In this document: positions 52,125-60,291 of the stretch, piece after piece | Layout of the letters: every line of letters starts with the position of its first letter | Numbering within the stretch: the first letter of the stretch is position 1 | NCBI RefSeq assembly: GCF_024281035.1 | Contig: NZ_JAMXLH010000053.1 | Span: forward strand, 62,001-126,000 | Source: Paraburkholderia sp. | GTDB lineage: Bacteria; Pseudomonadota; Gammaproteobacteria; Burkholderiales; Burkholderiaceae | Direction of reading: 5' to 3' | DNA: 64,000 bases | Translations under genes and position numbers: made by a program | Notes under the pieces: model-generated | The model's input: only the letters and a program-made list of their open reading frames with translations | Database searches by the model: none | Told to the model about the DNA's origin: nothing

Positions 52125-52565
52125 TTAGTGCTTCGCGGTCTCGTCGGCTGAATCACCCGCCTGCGCGTTCTGACGATAGTGCTCGTAGGCCTCCTCGGCG
52201 TAGCGGATGCGCTCGCGTCCGTGCGGCACGGGCTTGCCGTCCTCGCCCATATTCACGAACACCATCTTCTCGATGGTCAGGATGCTCTCGCGCGTGATCT
52301 TGCTGCGCACCTCACAGCGAAGCGTGATCGACGTGCGGCCGAAGTGCGTGGCCGTCATCCCGAGTTCGATGACGTCGCCCTGTCGCGCAGAGCTGACGAA
52401 GTTGATTTCCGAGATGAATTTCGTCACGACGCGCTTGTTGTCGAGCTGGCAGATCGCGTAGATCGCTGCTTCTTCGTCGATCCAGCGCAGCAGGCTGCCG
52501 CCGAAGAGCGTGCCGTTCGGATTCAGGTCTTCAGGCTTGACCCATTTGCGGGTGTGAAAATTCAT
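52125..52565 (-). CDS. Acyl-CoA thioesterase, YciA/hotdog type
   Basis: A 146-residue hotdog-fold thioesterase. The conserved core NPNGTLFGGSLLRWIDEEAAIYA carries the catalytic Asp, and the second segment VTKFISEINFVSSARQGDVIELG is typical of YciA/BACH-like enzymes. It splits acyl-CoA in the cytoplasm. The start at 52565 is chosen because MNFHTRKW matches the family; the longer frame runs into the promoter. It shares strand and neighbourhood with hpnG but is separated by about 115 bp, so a common transcript is uncertain. Confidence 0.88.
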   Translation of the reverse strand: MNFHTRKWVKPEDLNPNGTLFGGSLLRWIDEEAAIYAICQLDNKRVVTKFISEINFVSSARQGDVIELGMTATHFGRTSITLRCEVRSKITRESILTIEKMVFVNMGEDGKPVPHGRERIRYAEEAYEHYRQNAQAGDSADETAKH

Positions 52566-52681
52566 GGCTGGCAACCCTGGTAAAGTGATCCATCCCCAAA
52601 CCATGGAGACGGCTTAGGGTAAACGCGGAGATGTTACCAAATATAAGGGTTTCCCCTGGGTATTTCAATAGCCCGGGCGGG

Positions 52682-53422
52682 TCATTGGGGAAAAAACGCG
52701 CCGGATGCCACCAGCACTCGCCGTGCGGCGGTGAGCGACTGACGCGCCGCGCGGGCGTCGGCGGCGATGCGCAGCAGGCCGTCCAGTTGGGAGGGCTCGC
52801 GCACGAGTTCGCGCAGAACCGGCCAGATCGCCGTGGTGCCGTCGTCGCGCAGACCTGCCATCGCGGCTTTGGGCAAGCTGCGCCAGGCCGGATCGACGAT
52901 CGCGCGGCACACCGCGAACGGCAGGCTGCGCGCGGCGGCGGCGGCCGCCGCCATGTGCGATTCCATATCGACAGCGAGCGCACCGCCCGTCGCGGCATGC
53001 AGCGCGGCCTTGTCCGCCGCGCCGGTAAGCGGCGCGGCGACCGCCGCCTCGACGCCGCGCCGCATCTGCACCGCGAGCGGGGATGCCAGCAGCGCCTCGG
53101 CGAGCCGCGCCGACCATGCGGCATCGGTTTCGATGCGGCCAAACGGGCCGTCCACGGCATCGGCAATGACCAGCATGCCCGGCTCCAGGTCGGGCGCGAG
53201 TCCGCCCGCCGTGCCGAAACTGATCACGCCCGACGCCCCGCGATCGAGCGCGGCCGTGAGCGCGCGGTCGAGCAGGTCCGCGCGCGCCGCATACACCGCC
53301 GTGACGTTGTCGCGCGCGTCGCCTTGCGCAACGCGCGCCTCGAAGGCCATGCCCGCGACGACGACCACGGGCCGCGCGCCGCCATGGGTCGCGCGCGTCG
53401 ATGCAGTCGCGCTCACCGTCAC
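52682..53422 (-). CDS. hpnG: Adenosylhopane phosphorylase HpnG
   Basis: A 246-residue phosphorylase of the purine-nucleoside-phosphorylase/MTAN fold. It removes adenine from adenosylhopane to give (phospho)ribosylhopane. The motif SFGTAGGLAPDLEPGMLVIADAV is near residue 70 and the substrate segment GALAVDMESHMAAAAA is near 150. The GTG start at 53422 forms a GTGA overlap with the hpnF stop, which is preferred to an upstream ATG inside hpnF. It closes the coupled hpnD-E-F-G operon and acts after HpnH. Confidence 0.9.
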   Translation of the reverse strand: MTVSATASTRATHGGARPVVVVAGMAFEARVAQGDARDNVTAVYAARADLLDRALTAALDRGASGVISFGTAGGLAPDLEPGMLVIADAVDGPFGRIETDAAWSARLAEALLASPLAVQMRRGVEAAVAAPLTGAADKAALHAATGGALAVDMESHMAAAAAAARSLPFAVCRAIVDPAWRSLPKAAMAGLRDDGTTAIWPVLRELVREPSQLDGLLRIAADARAARQSLTAARRVLVASGAFFPQ

Positions 53423-55416
53423 ATCCCGACCGTCACGCGCGTCTCGCCGGACCGCTTGAGGTTGCGGTAACGCGCGAGCGCCCACAGCGGGAAGAACTTG
53501 CGATAGCCGTGGTAGCGCAGATAGAAGACGCGCGGGAAGCCCGTCGCCGTGAAACGCGTCTCATCCCACAGGCCGTCCTCGCACTGCGTCTTTTGCAGCC
53601 ATTCGATGCCGCGCGCGACCGCAGGATGATTCACGGCACCCGCCGCCATGAGCCCGAGCAGCGCCCAGGCCGTCTGCGACGCCGTGCTTCGCGCGCGCTC
53701 GTAACCGCGGTATTCGAGCTTGTAGCTCGCGCCGTCCTCGCCCCAGCCGCCGTCGTCGTTCTGGATCTTCGCGAGCCACTCCACCGAGCGCTTCATGCGC
53801 GGCTCGTCGTGCGGAATGCCCGCCGCGTTCAGCGCGCACAGCGCGGTCCACGTGCCGTAGATGTAGTTCATGCCCCAGCGGCCGTACCAGCTGCCGTCGG
53901 GTTCCTGATCCTCAAGGATGTAGTTGTACGCGCGACGCGACGGCTCGCTCGCGGCCGGCAGTTCGCCGAGCTGCGCGAGCATGGACAGACAGCGGCCCGA
54001 CACGTCGACCGTCGGCGGATCGAGCAGTGCGCCGTGATCCGAGAACGGAATGTTGTTCAGGTAGTACTGCGTGTTCTCGGGCTCGAACGCGCCCCAGCCG
54101 CCGTTGCTGCTCTGCATGCCGACCACCCATTCGCGCGCGCGCGCGATCGGCTCGTCGTACGCGTTCGTCTTGTCGAGCAGGTCGACGCGCTGCATCGCCA
54201 TCACGACGACCGCCGTGTCGTCCACGTCCGGGTAGTGCGGATTCGCGTACTGGAACGCCCAGCCGCCCGGACGCACCTCGGGACGGCGCGAGATCCAGTC
54301 GCCGCGCACATCGAGAATCTGCAGCGGGCGCAGCCATTCGAGGCCGCGGCGCGCCGCGGCTTCGGCGCGCGCATCGCCGGTTTCGAGCAGCGCGTGCGCA
54401 GCGAGCGACGTGTCCCAGACCGGCGAAAGACACGGCTGGCAATACGCCTCGTCTTCGTGGATCACGAGCAGCTTTTCGAGCGACTGGCGCGCGATGGCGC
54501 GGTGCGGATGCTCGGGCGGATAGCCGAGCACGTCGTACATCATCACGGCGTTGGCCATGGCCGGGAAGATCGCGCCGAGCCCGTCGTCGCCGTTCAGACG
54601 CTCATCGACGAAAGCCACGGCCGCGTCGATCGAGCGCTGGCGCAGGTAGTTCGGCACGAGCGGATCGGCCACGCGCAGCGCGCCGTCCACGGCGCGAAAG
54701 AAGCTGAACCAGCCCTTGCTCTGGTGCGGCGCGCGCTTGTTCAGCCCCGTGGTCACCGGCGCGCGATGGAACAGTTCGTCGATGCGCACGTTGAGCGGAT
54801 TCTTCGCCAGCGGGCGCTTCGCGTTCAGCACGAGCAGCGGCACGATCACCGTGCGCGCCCAGTACGACACCTTCGAGAGGTGGAACGGGAACCACTCCGG
54901 CAGCAGCATGATTTCGACCGGCATGATGGGCACCGCGTACCAGCTCACCACGCCGAAGAGCGCGAGCATCACGCGCGTGAACACGTTGACGGCTTCCGCG
55001 CCGCCCGCCGCGAGAATCGCCTCGCGGGCGCGCACCATGTGCTCGGCGTCTTCCGCGTCGCCGATCGTCTTCAGTGCGAAATACGCCTTCACGCTCGCGC
55101 TCACGTCCATCGCGCCATCGGTGAAGAGCGGCCAGCCGCCCTGGGGCAGCTGCATGCGGCGCAGGTAGCGCGCGATCTTCTGTTCGAGCTCGCGATTCGG
55201 CGTCTCGCCGAGGTAATGGACGAGCAGCACGTATTCGGCGGGAATCGTGACGTCGGCCTCGAGTTCGTAGACCCAGTGGCCGTCGTCCTTCTGCACGGCG
55301 AGAATCGCGTCGGTTGCGCGCGCAACGCTGGCATCCAGCGGGTCGGCAACGGCGGTGGCGAAGCCGCCCGCGAGGTCCCCGGCCGGCATGGCGTGGGATA
55401 AGTCGTTCATCTGCAT
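53419..55416 (-). CDS. hpnF: Squalene-hopene cyclase HpnF (Shc)
   Basis: A 665-residue monotopic inner-membrane cyclase that converts squalene to hopene/diplopterol. The catalytic acid motif DVDDTA (residues 397-402) is intact, and several QW repeats are visible (DGHWVYELEADVTIPAE, QLPQGGWPLF, SNGGWGAFEPEN, PDGSWYGRWG, DDGGWGED, EDGLW). The ATG at 55416 is listed; the ATG at 55410, within an ATGA overlap with the hpnE stop, is equally likely. It lies third in the hpnD-E-F-G operon. Confidence 0.96.
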   Translation of the reverse strand: MQMNDLSHAMPAGDLAGGFATAVADPLDASVARATDAILAVQKDDGHWVYELEADVTIPAEYVLLVHYLGETPNRELEQKIARYLRRMQLPQGGWPLFTDGAMDVSASVKAYFALKTIGDAEDAEHMVRAREAILAAGGAEAVNVFTRVMLALFGVVSWYAVPIMPVEIMLLPEWFPFHLSKVSYWARTVIVPLLVLNAKRPLAKNPLNVRIDELFHRAPVTTGLNKRAPHQSKGWFSFFRAVDGALRVADPLVPNYLRQRSIDAAVAFVDERLNGDDGLGAIFPAMANAVMMYDVLGYPPEHPHRAIARQSLEKLLVIHEDEAYCQPCLSPVWDTSLAAHALLETGDARAEAAARRGLEWLRPLQILDVRGDWISRRPEVRPGGWAFQYANPHYPDVDDTAVVVMAMQRVDLLDKTNAYDEPIARAREWVVGMQSSNGGWGAFEPENTQYYLNNIPFSDHGALLDPPTVDVSGRCLSMLAQLGELPAASEPSRRAYNYILEDQEPDGSWYGRWGMNYIYGTWTALCALNAAGIPHDEPRMKRSVEWLAKIQNDDGGWGEDGASYKLEYRGYERARSTASQTAWALLGLMAAGAVNHPAVARGIEWLQKTQCEDGLWDETRFTATGFPRVFYLRYHGYRKFFPLWALARYRNLKRSGETRVTVGM

Positions 55417-56675
55417 TCCATGTTCTCGGTAAGCAACAGCTCCGCCGCCTTGCGGCCGGAGCGAATCGCGCCTTCAATCGTCGCGGGCAGACCGGTAGCC
55501 GTCCAGTCGCCTGCGAGCATCAGGTTGTTCCAGCGTGTGCGCGTCCCCGGACGGCGTAGTTCTTCGTCGGGCACCGCCGCGAACGTCGCGTGCGGCGCCG
55601 CCACGACCTGCCACGGCGGCAGGCGGCCGGCCGGCAGCGACGCCGCCGCGGCCACGTCCTCCCAGACCTTGAGCGCGAGCGTCTCGGCCGGCAGGTCGAG
55701 CACGGCGTGCGCGTCGTGGATCGTCGCCGAAAGGCGCCCTTGCGCCGCGACCAGCCAGCTGGCCGCGCCGTTCACGAACGCCATCGGCGACGCGAGCCCG
55801 TGCGGCGGCTCGACGGCGAAGTGCACGGTGGCCATCGCCGTGAAGCGCTGCGGCGTCTGGATCGCGGGCACGAGTGCGGCGGCAGCCTTCGACGTCACGG
55901 CCAGCACGACCGATTCATCAGGGCCGATCGCTACACGGCCCGTGGCGAAATCGAGTGCGACGATGCGGCGCGCCGCGTCGTCGTACGCGATCTCGAGGAG
56001 CGGCGAACCGAGCCGGATCGCCGCGCCGCCGTGTTGCAGCATGCGCAGCGCCGGATCGACGAAGGCGCTCGACAGACCGCTCCTGGCAACGAGCGGGCGA
56101 AACGCGTCGCCGCCGGCCGTAAGCGCCTCGCGCAGCAGGTTCGCCGCGAGTTCGGCGCTCGCCGCGCGCGGCTCGACGTTGAGCCCCGCCAGAAAGAACG
56201 GGCGCAGCAGCCGGTCCCACAACGTACCGTCGCAGCGCATGGTCTGCGCGAGCGTGCGTCCCGGCTTCGCGAACAAAAGCGGCAGCAAGCCGAGATAGTC
56301 CGCGGTCTTCGTACCCGGCACGCGTGCGTTCGCATCGCCGATCCAGAACGGCACGCGTCCGCGCGAAAACCGCACGGCCCAGCGCGCGCGCGACGCGAGA
56401 TCCATGAACGCGAAGCCCGGATCGGCCGGACCGGCCAGCGCCTCGGCCGCGCCGATGGTGCGCGCATATTCGAGCGTCTGCGCATGCCCCGCGAGCACCA
56501 GATGATTGCCGCAGTCGAGCGTCGCGCCGAGCGTGCTGTCGTAAAACGAGCGGCACCGCCCGCCTGCCTGCCCGGCCGCCTCGTAGAGGGCGACCTGCAC
56601 CCCGCGCCGCTGAAGCCCGACCGCCGCCGCGAGGCCTGCGAGCCCGGCGCCGATGACGTGGACGAGCCTTGGCAT
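55407..56675 (-). CDS. hpnE: Hydroxysqualene dehydroxylase HpnE
   Basis: A 422-residue FAD amine-oxidase-fold flavoprotein that reduces hydroxysqualene to squalene. The FAD motif VHVIGAGLAGLAAAVGLQRRGVQVALYEAAGQAGGRCRS is at the N-terminus, with DCGNHLVLAGH near residue 55 and the C-terminal FAD contact MLAGDWTATGLPATIEGAIRSGRKAAE. Its start overlaps the hpnD stop by one base (TGATG) and its stop overlaps hpnF. The operon therefore gives squalene directly to the cyclase. Confidence 0.93.
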   Translation of the reverse strand: MPRLVHVIGAGLAGLAAAVGLQRRGVQVALYEAAGQAGGRCRSFYDSTLGATLDCGNHLVLAGHAQTLEYARTIGAAEALAGPADPGFAFMDLASRARWAVRFSRGRVPFWIGDANARVPGTKTADYLGLLPLLFAKPGRTLAQTMRCDGTLWDRLLRPFFLAGLNVEPRAASAELAANLLREALTAGGDAFRPLVARSGLSSAFVDPALRMLQHGGAAIRLGSPLLEIAYDDAARRIVALDFATGRVAIGPDESVVLAVTSKAAAALVPAIQTPQRFTAMATVHFAVEPPHGLASPMAFVNGAASWLVAAQGRLSATIHDAHAVLDLPAETLALKVWEDVAAAASLPAGRLPPWQVVAAPHATFAAVPDEELRRPGTRTRWNNLMLAGDWTATGLPATIEGAIRSGRKAAELLLTENMECR

Positions 56676-57526
56676 CAGAACAGCGCGTAGCGCATGACGA
56701 TCCACATCAGGCGCGCTTTCGGTTTGGTGACTTTCGTGCGCGGCAGATCGAAGCCGCGGTCGAGCGTTCGCTCGAGCAGCACGCGATATACGCCCGACAT
56801 GATGCGCGGCGCCTTCACCTGTGCGCGCGGCACGGCATTCATGATCGCGTCGGCCTGGGCGAAATGCTGCTGCGCGCGCTCGGCGAGCGTCGCGCACACG
56901 CGCGGCAGCGACGGATCGGCGGCGATCTGGTGCGGATCCGTTGCCGCGATGCCCTCGCGCGCGAGCAATTCGAGCGGCAGGTAGCTGCGGTTGATGTCCG
57001 CATCCTCGTCGATGTCGCGCAGGATGTTCGTCAGCTGCAGCGCGCGCCCGAGATGATGCGACAGCCTGCGGCCCGGCTCCTCGGCCATCCCGAAGATCCT
57101 CACCGATAGACGGCCGGCCGCGCTCGCCACGCGGTCGCAGTAGAGGTCGAGCGTGGCTTCGTCGGGCGCGCAGATGTCTTCGGCGGCGTCCATCGCCATG
57201 CCGTCGATCATCGCGTGGAAATCTTCGCGTTGCAGGGCAAACGTATGGATGTGGCGCGTCAGCGCCGCGAGCGCGGCGGGCGGCGTGCCTGCGTAGCACG
57301 CGTCGATGTCGGCGCGCCAGCGATCGAGCCCCGCCGAGCGCTCGGCGCGCGGCAGCGCGCTGTCCGCGATGTCGTCCACCGCGCGGCAAAACGCGTAGAC
57401 CTGGTACATGGCGTCGCGCTGCGCCGCTGGCAGGATACGCATCGCCAGATAAAACGAGCTGCCCGACGAAGCGGCAGCGGCGTCGATTTGTTGTGTATCG
57501 TCCACGACAAGGTTGGAAACGGCCAA
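56675..57526 (-). CDS. hpnD: Presqualene diphosphate synthase HpnD
   Basis: A 283-residue head-to-head prenyl synthase that joins two farnesyl diphosphates into presqualene diphosphate. The two aspartate-rich motifs are intact: YAFCRAVDDIADS near residue 45 and LGRALQLTNILRDIDEDADINRSYLP near 165. The TTG at 57526 is chosen, because GGAG lies 6 nt upstream and the protein then begins with the family's AVSNLVVD segment; an ATG at 57586 is the alternative. It heads the hpnD-E-F-G operon. HpnC, which completes the bacterial squalene route, is not adjacent. Confidence 0.92.
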   Translation of the reverse strand: MAVSNLVVDDTQQIDAAAASSGSSFYLAMRILPAAQRDAMYQVYAFCRAVDDIADSALPRAERSAGLDRWRADIDACYAGTPPAALAALTRHIHTFALQREDFHAMIDGMAMDAAEDICAPDEATLDLYCDRVASAAGRLSVRIFGMAEEPGRRLSHHLGRALQLTNILRDIDEDADINRSYLPLELLAREGIAATDPHQIAADPSLPRVCATLAERAQQHFAQADAIMNAVPRAQVKAPRIMSGVYRVLLERTLDRGFDLPRTKVTKPKARLMWIVMRYALF

Positions 57527-57775
57527 GACGATCTCCGCTGTGGGGGCGCCCGCACAGGGGGCTCTTTCAGATATTCGGGCCCGCATGAAGCGGGTCGCCC
57601 GCGCGCGCGGAATACGCGCGAGGCTACCGCGCACGCCGGCGTGTTCGTGGACCGTCCTCGCGGATGGTCCTCACGGATGCTGTCGGCGGCCGGAAACGGG
57701 CAAAAGTATAGCAACCTTTGCCTGCCACCGCAGTCTATGCACGCCGCAATCGCGCGGCGGGCCGCGCCGGCGCGC

Positions 57776-58720
57776 TCAGGAAACGGCAACCGAGCGGTTG
57801 CGCCCCTCGCGTTTGGCCCGATACAGGGCCGCATCGGCGTCGTTGATCATGGCCTCGTAGCCGGACGCGCCGGGGCGCGCCGCCGCGACGCCAATGCTCG
57901 CCGTCACGGGCACGGTCACGCCCAGCACCTCGACAGGCTTCTCGCCGATCGCCAGACGGACCTTCTCCGCCACGCAGAGTGCGTCGGCGAGCGGCGTGAA
58001 CGGCAGGATCAGTGCGAATTCCTCGCCGCCGAAGCGGCCGAACACATCCTGTTTGCGCACGACGTTCGAGACGCGCTGCGACATCACGCGCAACACCGCA
58101 TCGCCGGCCACGTGGCCGAACTGGTCGTTGGTGCGCTTGAAATGGTCGAGATCGAACAGCAGCACCGAGAGGTCGCCGCCGCTGCGCTGCCAGCGGGCGA
58201 ATTCGTCGGCGAGCTGCGTTTCGAAACAGCGCCGGTTCGCAATGCCGGTCAGGCCGTCGCGGTCGGCGTATTCGCGCAGCTTCTCGACCGCCTCTTCACG
58301 CTCGCGCTGCATGATGCTCACGTGCGTGACGTCCGTAATCGTCACGCAGACGGCGATCACCTCGCGCCCGCGCATGAGCGGCATGAAGGTGCAATCCTGC
58401 TGCATGTAGTCGACGCCGCCCGTGATCGGGCGGTCGTGGTCGAAGCGGAACAGCCACGGCCGCTGCTCCCACGAGCTGAACGCGAAACTGCCGAGCTGGA
58501 ACACGCTATTGACCTTGTGCGTGAGCCATGGGCGCGGCAGATCCGGGAACAGGTCGAAAATCGGGCGGCCGATCGCGGCTTCTGCCGCGACCCCGCTGTG
58601 GTCCTGCATGAAGCGGTTCCACATCTGGACGTGCATGTCCCGGTCCAGCACGAAAATGCCGAAGCCGACCCGTTCGACGACGAGGTCGGACAGCGACAAC
58701 TGGTCGACGGTCGCGTTCAT
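57776..58720 (-). CDS. PAS-GGDEF diguanylate cyclase
   Basis: A 314-residue cytoplasmic diguanylate cyclase. An N-terminal PAS domain (VVERVGFGIFVLDRDMHVQMWNRFMQDHSG, about residues 14-130) is joined by a short coiled coil to a GGDEF domain. The active site is GGEEF, with the product-inhibition motif RKQD five residues before it (RKQDVFGRFGGEEF, about 220-235). It should make cyclic di-GMP and be feedback-controlled. Its start overlaps the stop of the CheC-like gene (ATGA), so the two are coupled. Confidence 0.92.
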   Translation of the reverse strand: MNATVDQLSLSDLVVERVGFGIFVLDRDMHVQMWNRFMQDHSGVAAEAAIGRPIFDLFPDLPRPWLTHKVNSVFQLGSFAFSSWEQRPWLFRFDHDRPITGGVDYMQQDCTFMPLMRGREVIAVCVTITDVTHVSIMQREREEAVEKLREYADRDGLTGIANRRCFETQLADEFARWQRSGGDLSVLLFDLDHFKRTNDQFGHVAGDAVLRVMSQRVSNVVRKQDVFGRFGGEEFALILPFTPLADALCVAEKVRLAIGEKPVEVLGVTVPVTASIGVAAARPGASGYEAMINDADAALYRAKREGRNRSVAVS

Positions 58721-59340
58721 AGGCTATGCAGCAAGGCGTCGATCGCCTGGCTCACATGCTGGATCGAGTCTTCGGCCATCAACATGACCAGATGGGCGCG
58801 AAACCGCTGGTCTTTCGACGCGAAGTTCACCTCGACGAGCAAGGCGAAATCCCAGGCGAGCAGGCCCGGCTGGAACACTTCGTCGAGCATGACGTGCTCG
58901 CCGAGCAGCCCCGGCTGGGTGAACACGGGCAGCCGCCCGAGCTGGTCGAGCATCGCCGACACGCACGCGCCCGTGAGCGCGTTCGCGACATCGAAGATCA
59001 GCTCGGTGTTCATCGGCGATTCGCGATCCGTCGCGGCGTAGGCTCCGCCGTTCAACGTGTACAGCGCCCCGATCTCGTCGCTGCGGCAGATGACGAGCGC
59101 CTCGCCCTTGATCTCCGAGCGAAAGCCCTGGCGCACGGCGACCACCGGGCCGTCGATGCCCGTCATCTCGCGCAGGGCCAGCGCGGCCTCGCGCACCTCG
59201 ACCACGCGAACGCGCGGAACCGACAGTTCGATGAATTCGTCGAGCAACGCCGAGAGGCGGGTCGCGGCCTGCCCCATGCCGAGATTGGCGATTTCCTGTA
59301 GCGCGTCGCGCTGCACTTCCGTAAGGATTCGATCAGGCAT
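58717..59340 (-). CDS. CheC-type chemotaxis phosphatase
   Basis: A 207-residue CheC/FliN-related phosphatase. Both active-site patterns (E-x2-N) are present: LQEIANLGMGQAATRLS near residue 14 and NTELIFDVANALTGACVSAML near 110. CheC proteins dephosphorylate a phosphorylated CheY. The gene is sandwiched between a CheY-like receiver, with an 8-bp overlap, and the diguanylate cyclase, with a 4-bp overlap. This operon would tune the receiver's phosphorylation, and perhaps cyclic di-GMP output. No other che genes are nearby. Confidence 0.87.
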   Translation of the reverse strand: MPDRILTEVQRDALQEIANLGMGQAATRLSALLDEFIELSVPRVRVVEVREAALALREMTGIDGPVVAVRQGFRSEIKGEALVICRSDEIGALYTLNGGAYAATDRESPMNTELIFDVANALTGACVSAMLDQLGRLPVFTQPGLLGEHVMLDEVFQPGLLAWDFALLVEVNFASKDQRFRAHLVMLMAEDSIQHVSQAIDALLHSL

Positions 59341-59701
59341 ACAACCCGTACTCCTTCAGGATGGGTAGCAGCGCCTCCTGGGTCACCGGTTTCGCGACGA
59401 ACGCCACTGCGCCGAGGTCGCGCACGCGCGCCTGGGCCAGCGGCTGGACATCCGCGGAAACGACGATCACGAACGAATTGAGGTCCTCGTGCTGCAAGGT
59501 TTCAAGCACCTGGAAGCCCGTCATGCCGGGCATCGTGAGGTCGAGAAACATGACCGCCGCGCGGCCCGCGCGGTAGAGATCCAGCGCCTCGCGCCCGTTC
59601 GACGCATACGAAATCTCGACGTCCCAGTCGCCTGGCAGCGCCTTCGTGAGCACCTTTCGGGCAAGCAGCGAATCGTCGGCAATCACGATGGGCAGGGACA
59701 T
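59333..59701 (-). CDS. CheY-like single-domain response regulator
   Basis: A 122-residue receiver domain with no output domain. It has the acidic pair in IVIADDSLLARKVL, phosphoacceptor Asp54 in AVMFLDLTMPGMTG, the threonine/serine region in VIVVSADVQ and switch Lys104 in AFVAKPVTQ. The ATG at 59701 is chosen because it opens the domain. It overlaps the CheC-like gene by 8 bp and so heads a three-gene signalling operon with CheC and a diguanylate cyclase. Confidence 0.9.
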   Translation of the reverse strand: MSLPIVIADDSLLARKVLTKALPGDWDVEISYASNGREALDLYRAGRAAVMFLDLTMPGMTGFQVLETLQHEDLNSFVIVVSADVQPLAQARVRDLGAVAFVAKPVTQEALLPILKEYGLYA

Positions 59702-60291
59702 GGATATGCTTTGTGAGTGTGCGTGGGACGGACTGCGTTGTGATGGTTTAACGGCCGCACGCGCAGTTTCTTTAGGCCCGGCGCCGGCCACCCGGACTGC
59801 CGGCTCGGCACACGCAGCGAACAGGCGTGTGCGGGTGCGTCGCGAACACGCTCCCGCGTGGCGCAACCCCGAACCGTGCCCATCCTGCCCCACATGAGAA
59901 AAGCCACCCCGTCCTGGCTCCGGCATGAAACATCGCCGTGAAAGACGCCTCAATTTATTGCGCGTTATTAACTTGGCGTGCCGGGGATTCTCGAATCATT
60001 CGAAATGAAATGCAACTCACCGATAATGGTGAAACGAAGAGGATTAACTCCAATTTGGCAATTTTCTGAAAATATTCGATCCGCCCCTCATTGAAGGACG
60101 ATATTTTTCCTTTTGTGTACGTTTGCGCTTCGTGGATTTTCGCGAATTTGGTGCATTGAGCAAAATCCACCTGGTGAGATGCCGATGCGCAACGGCGCAT
60201 AAAAACCGGTCTTTCTGTTACGGCACCGGAGCGCTGGCGCGCTCGTTTATGATGTCGGAAGCTTCTGCTGTCCGATTCCGCCCGACCAACG
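59702..60291. other. Intergenic region with an A+T-rich island
   Basis: Bases near 59945-60165 are clearly A+T-richer than the rest of the window. I see no gene; a minus-strand frame at 59955-60200 lacks a ribosome site and a family. The region lies between the CheY-like operon and the hybrid kinase and should hold both promoters. Confidence 0.55.

Noticed and set aside
53401..55401. 666-codon frame on the plus strand
   Set aside because: Antisense to the squalene-hopene cyclase, Arg/Ala/His-rich with no domain; a shadow.
59955..60200. 81-codon minus-strand frame in the A+T-rich island
   Set aside because: No start signal and no family; length is expected by chance in A+T-rich DNA.
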